This document shows, piece after piece, positions 6,896-8,752 of a stretch of 8,752 nucleotides of DNA (its first letter is position 1; each line of letters opens with the position of its first letter). This DNA is from Planctomycetota bacterium (GTDB lineage: Bacteria; Planctomycetota; Phycisphaerae; UBA1845; PWPN01). The DNA is taken from positions 1 to 8,752 of the forward strand of contig JACQVT010000581.1 in assembly GCA_016209665.1 (NCBI GenBank), read 5' to 3'. The translations under genes and the position numbers were made by a program. The notes under the pieces were generated by a model. It was not told the DNA's origin. It did not search any database and saw only the letters and a program-made list of their open reading frames with translations.

Positions 6896-7798
6896 TCAGT
6901 GCTTGCGCGGCATCGGGACGACCTGCGAGAAGGGAACGGTCTCGCGGCCGGAACCATCGAGGTGCTTGCGGAGGTGGCCGTTCTCGGTGAAGTGGCGGAA
7001 CTCCTCCTCGCGGCGGGCGATCATCTGCTCGACTCGCGGGCCGGGCCGGGGGCCCTCGGGCGTGCGGACGATGTCGGTCGTCGTGAAATCACCGACGAAC
7101 GCGAAGCTCTTCACCGGCTCGTGGTAGTAATAGGCGGCAAAGCCGTCCTGCCGCAGCAGTTCCACGTACTGCTCGGCCGCCTGCTTGCGCTCGCTGAACG
7201 TCGGCGTGTTGTAGAACACGGCGATCAGCAGCGAATGCGTGCCCTTGGCGTTGGTTGCCTCCCACTCGGGGTGGGCGCTGGGCGGCCCGGCGTCGACCGA
7301 CTCGGGCTGCGCGGTGAAAAACGGCGTGGACACGCCGTCGTACGACAGGGCCCGGATGAACTCGACGTCCCGCTGATACTCGGGCGGGAAGACGAGCTGC
7401 CCAGTTGCCTTCGACTCGACTCGCCGGTATTCGCCGTAGTAGATGGTGCTGCCCGTCGCGTCCGTGGCCACCCGCACCAGCTTGGGGTTGAGCTGCTTGA
7501 CCTGCCGCAGCATGGTGGCCAGCGTGCCCGCCTCCTGGGCGTGGCCGGGGGATTCCACCCGGCAGCAGCGGATCGTCCACCGCTCCGAGTCGCCGCCGCC
7601 GAAGATGCTCACCGGCCTCTGCCCGGCGTTTTGGCACCCGACCGCGGCGACGACCACTCCGAGGACGGCGAGGCGTAGGCCGCGCGGGCTACGCCCGCAT
7701 CCGAACGACGCGGCGACGCGGGGACGAGGGGACGAGGGGAAAAAGAACGCCCATCGCCAGAATCCGCGCGGAGCACGGGGATTCCGAGGAGCAGCCAT
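6896..7798 (-). CDS. Lipoprotein with two SPOR-like modules; start uncertain
   Basis: From the ATG at 7798 the product is 300 aa. Residues 41-54 (LRLAVLGVVVAAVG) followed by Cys55 form a lipobox (AAVGC), so the mature part is 246 aa and probably anchored in the envelope. The mature protein has two parts of similar plan: residues 74-125 (WTIRCCRV ... EAGTLATMLRQV ... VATDATGSTIYYGEY) and 188-243 (HSLLIAVF ... RKQAAEQYVELLRQDGFAAYYYHEPVKSFAFVGDF). Each has a first strand, a helix, and a last strand ending in YGEY or VGDF. This resembles duplicated SPOR domains, which bind denuded peptidoglycan; the link is by pattern, not search. The C-terminal 50 residues are charged (EQMIARREEEFRHF). The first 40 codons are Arg/Pro-rich, overlap short DNA repeats and do not look like a signal peptide. 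ATGs at 7825 and 7798 both lack a ribosome site, so the true start is unsettled. Confidence 0.7.
   Translation of the reverse strand: MAAPRNPRAPRGFWRWAFFFPSSPRPRVAASFGCGRSPRGLRLAVLGVVVAAVGCQNAGQRPVSIFGGGDSERWTIRCCRVESPGHAQEAGTLATMLRQVKQLNPKLVRVATDATGSTIYYGEYRRVESKATGQLVFPPEYQRDVEFIRALSYDGVSTPFFTAQPESVDAGPPSAHPEWEATNAKGTHSLLIAVFYNTPTFSERKQAAEQYVELLRQDGFAAYYYHEPVKSFAFVGDFTTTDIVRTPEGPRPGPRVEQMIARREEEFRHFTENGHLRKHLDGSGRETVPFSQVVPMPRKH
7672..7698. repeat. Overlapping inverted repeats at the lipoprotein signal-peptide region
   Basis: GGCGTAG / CTACGCC (7672-7678 and 7689-7695) and GCGGGC-TAC-GCCCGC (7684-7698) are two mutually exclusive perfect hairpins. They lie just upstream of the hydrophobic part of the lipoprotein signal peptide, where a start codon would be expected but none occurs in frame. 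Confidence 0.6.
7707..7740. repeat. 8-bp tandem repeat, GACGAGGG type
   Basis: Four consecutive octamers, GACGCGGC, GACGCGGG, GACGAGGG, GACGAGGG, then GA. On the minus strand they encode the implausible SSPRPRVAAS stretch of the lipoprotein N-terminus. The unit size and base make-up suggest non-coding, slippage-prone DNA, not protein sequence under selection. Confidence 0.65.
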
Positions 7799-7865
7799 CC
7801 TGGAATATCGCGTTTCACGCGTCATTAGCTTCGAACATCCGCGCCGTTCCGAGGAGCCACCACGA

Positions 7866-7880
7866 CGGCCCGCCGGGCCG
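7866..7880 (-). terminator. Stem-loop after rph, possible terminator
   Basis: CGGCCC-GCC-GGGCCG is a perfect 6-bp stem starting seven bases after the rph stop codon on the minus strand. No T-run follows, so termination is uncertain. If it works, rph and the lipoprotein gene are separate transcription units despite the 89-base gap. Confidence 0.35.
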
Positions 7881-7887
7881 CCTCGCC

Positions 7888-8631
7888 TCAACGCACGCGG
7901 CGGCGCGCCGGCGACCCGACGAGGGCCTTGGCCTGCAGGCCGATCAACTGGCGGATCGCCCGACTCGCCAACCGCAGCATCCCGTCCAGTTCCGCCCGCG
8001 AGAATGTGCCGCCCTCGCCCGAGCCCTGCACCTCGACGAACTGGCCGGACCGCGTCATGGCCACGTTGAAGTCGACCTGGGCCCGCGAGTCCTCGGCATA
8101 GTCGAGATCGACCAGGATGCGGCTGTCGATCTTGCCCACGCTGACCGCCGCCACCGGCTCGCGGACCGGCGAGACGGCGAGGCGCCCGTCGGCCCGCAGC
8201 ACGCGCACCGCGTCGCACAGGGCCACGTAGGCCCCGTTGATCGCCGCCGTCCGCGTCCCACCGTCGGCCTGGAGCACGTCGCAGTCCAGCCAGATCGTCC
8301 GCTCGCCCAGGGCCTCAAAATCGACCACCGACCGCATGACCCGGCCGATCAGCCGCTGGATCTCCTGGGCCCGCCCATCGACACCGCTGCGGCTCCGCCG
8401 CCGCCGCGTACCGGTCGAGGCCGGCAACATGTCGTACTCCGCCGTCACCCAGCCCAGCCCCTTGCCCTCGCGCCACTCCGGCACCGCCTCCTCGATGCTG
8501 GCCGAGCACAGCACCATGGTCTCGCCCATCCGCACCAGCACCGAGCCCGCGGCCGACTTCGTGTATCCGCGCACGATCTCGACGGAACGAACCTGCGACG
8601 GCTTGCGGCCACCTTTCCGCCGCGGAGTCAT
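7888..8631 (-). CDS. rph: Ribonuclease PH
   Basis: A phosphate-dependent 3'-5' exoribonuclease that trims tRNA precursor 3' ends and helps degrade structured RNA; it works as a ring-shaped hexamer. The product is 247 aa, about the family norm of 240-260. Motifs in order: GYTKSAAGSVLVRMGETMVLCSASIEE (22-48), GWVTAEYDMLP (60-70), GRAQEIQRLIGR (86-97), LDCDVLQADGGTRTAAINGA (115-134) with the phosphate-binding Thr126-Arg127, and DLDYAEDSRAQVDFNVAMT (175-193), whose Asp181 and Asp187 match the family's catalytic metal-binding pair. GSGEGGTFSRAEL (203-215) follows. The N-terminal RxDGR motif is altered to KGGRKPSQVRSV. The reading frame runs upstream to 8703 through repeat DNA, but AGGAGG at 8647-8642, ten bases before the ATG at 8631, and family alignment fix the start. 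Confidence 0.96.
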   Translation of the reverse strand: MTPRRKGGRKPSQVRSVEIVRGYTKSAAGSVLVRMGETMVLCSASIEEAVPEWREGKGLGWVTAEYDMLPASTGTRRRRSRSGVDGRAQEIQRLIGRVMRSVVDFEALGERTIWLDCDVLQADGGTRTAAINGAYVALCDAVRVLRADGRLAVSPVREPVAAVSVGKIDSRILVDLDYAEDSRAQVDFNVAMTRSGQFVEVQGSGEGGTFSRAELDGMLRLASRAIRQLIGLQAKALVGSPARRRVR

Positions 8632-8641
8632 GATCGACCAG

Positions 8642-8647
8642 CCTCCT
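8642..8647 (-). promoter_or_regulatory. Shine-Dalgarno site of rph
   Basis: AGGAGG on the minus strand, ten bases before the rph ATG at 8631. It rules out a longer product that would include translated repeat sequence. Confidence 0.75.
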
Positions 8648-8666
8648 GGTATGCATTGCCGCGGCG

Positions 8667-8698
8667 GAAGTGCGAAGTGAGAAGTGCGAAGTGAGAAA
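8667..8698. repeat. 7-bp tandem repeat tract, GAAGTGA type
   Basis: Four heptads alternating GAAGTGC and GAAGTGA, then GAAA. The alternation suggests a 14-bp higher-order unit. It sits in the leader or promoter region of rph, 36 bases before the start codon, and belongs to the same family as the tract after proA at 1658-1685. Confidence 0.8.
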
Positions 8699-8751
8699 GC
8701 CAAGCCCGGCCAACCGGCCCGGCGAACACAGGGACCTTTCTCACTTCACAC
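8684..8751. repeat. Long inverted repeat upstream of rph
   Basis: Bases 8684-8699 and 8736-8751 are inverted copies with 15 of 16 positions matching, including a perfect 12-bp core (GAAGTGAGAAAG / CTTTCTCACTTC). The 36-base centre is GC-rich. The two arms are copies of the GAAGTGA tract facing each other, so a large hairpin or cruciform could form just upstream of rph. No gene was found between rph and the window end. Confidence 0.65.
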
Positions 8752-8752
8752 C

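Noticed and set aside
6857..7678. A 273-codon plus-strand open frame opposite the lipoprotein gene
   Set aside because: Composition is rich in Arg, Val and Gly without motifs. The minus-strand frame has a lipobox and two similar modules, so it is the likelier gene.
8632..8703. N-terminal extension of RNase PH through the GAAGTGA tract
   Set aside because: The added residues are translated tandem repeat (SLRTSHF type). The strong AGGAGG and family length support the ATG at 8631.

Overview
The window is high-GC bacterial chromosome with mostly single, well-spaced genes on both strands. Five things point to a member of the Planctomycetota, probably the Phycisphaerae: the high GC, the many genes that lack a Shine-Dalgarno sequence, the small HEAT-repeat and lipoproteins of no fixed pathway, a phytanoyl-CoA-dioxygenase-like gene of a kind I associate with that phylum, and many short palindromic or tandem repeats scattered between and inside genes. 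The taxonomic call is inference. No marker gene here settles it.

Layout. Bases 1-125 hold the 5' end of a minus-strand lipoprotein gene that runs off the window. It diverges from proA (364-1629, +), gamma-glutamyl phosphate reductase of proline synthesis, which may be read from a leaderless transcript. proA converges on a membrane-anchored HEAT-repeat protein (1745-2614, -). That gene diverges from a small multi-pass membrane protein (2882-3259, +), which in turn converges on speA (3367-5316, -), a full-length biosynthetic arginine decarboxylase. Next come rdgB (5522-6295, -), the nucleoside-triphosphate house-cleaning pyrophosphatase, carrying an in-frame block of palindromic repeats; a broken phytanoyl-CoA dioxygenase gene (6405-6831, +); a lipoprotein with two similar SPOR-like modules (6896 to about 7798, -); and rph, ribonuclease PH (7888-8631, -).

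How they fit together. proA and speA both belong to amino-acid and polyamine metabolism around glutamate and arginine, but they are separate transcription units. rph and rdgB are direct neighbours in many bacteria. Here both remain on the minus strand in the usual order, but the lipoprotein gene and the opposite-strand dioxygenase remnant lie between them.

No mobile element with a transposase, CRISPR array, rRNA or tRNA was recognised, and I do not see a new multi-gene system. The unusual content is repeat biology: 12-codon palindromic units inside rdgB, a palindrome with a GCGAAGC core inside the HEAT-repeat gene and another after proA, dispersed 7-bp GAAGTGA tandem tracts, and a repeat-derived mosaic where the start of the lipoprotein gene should be.
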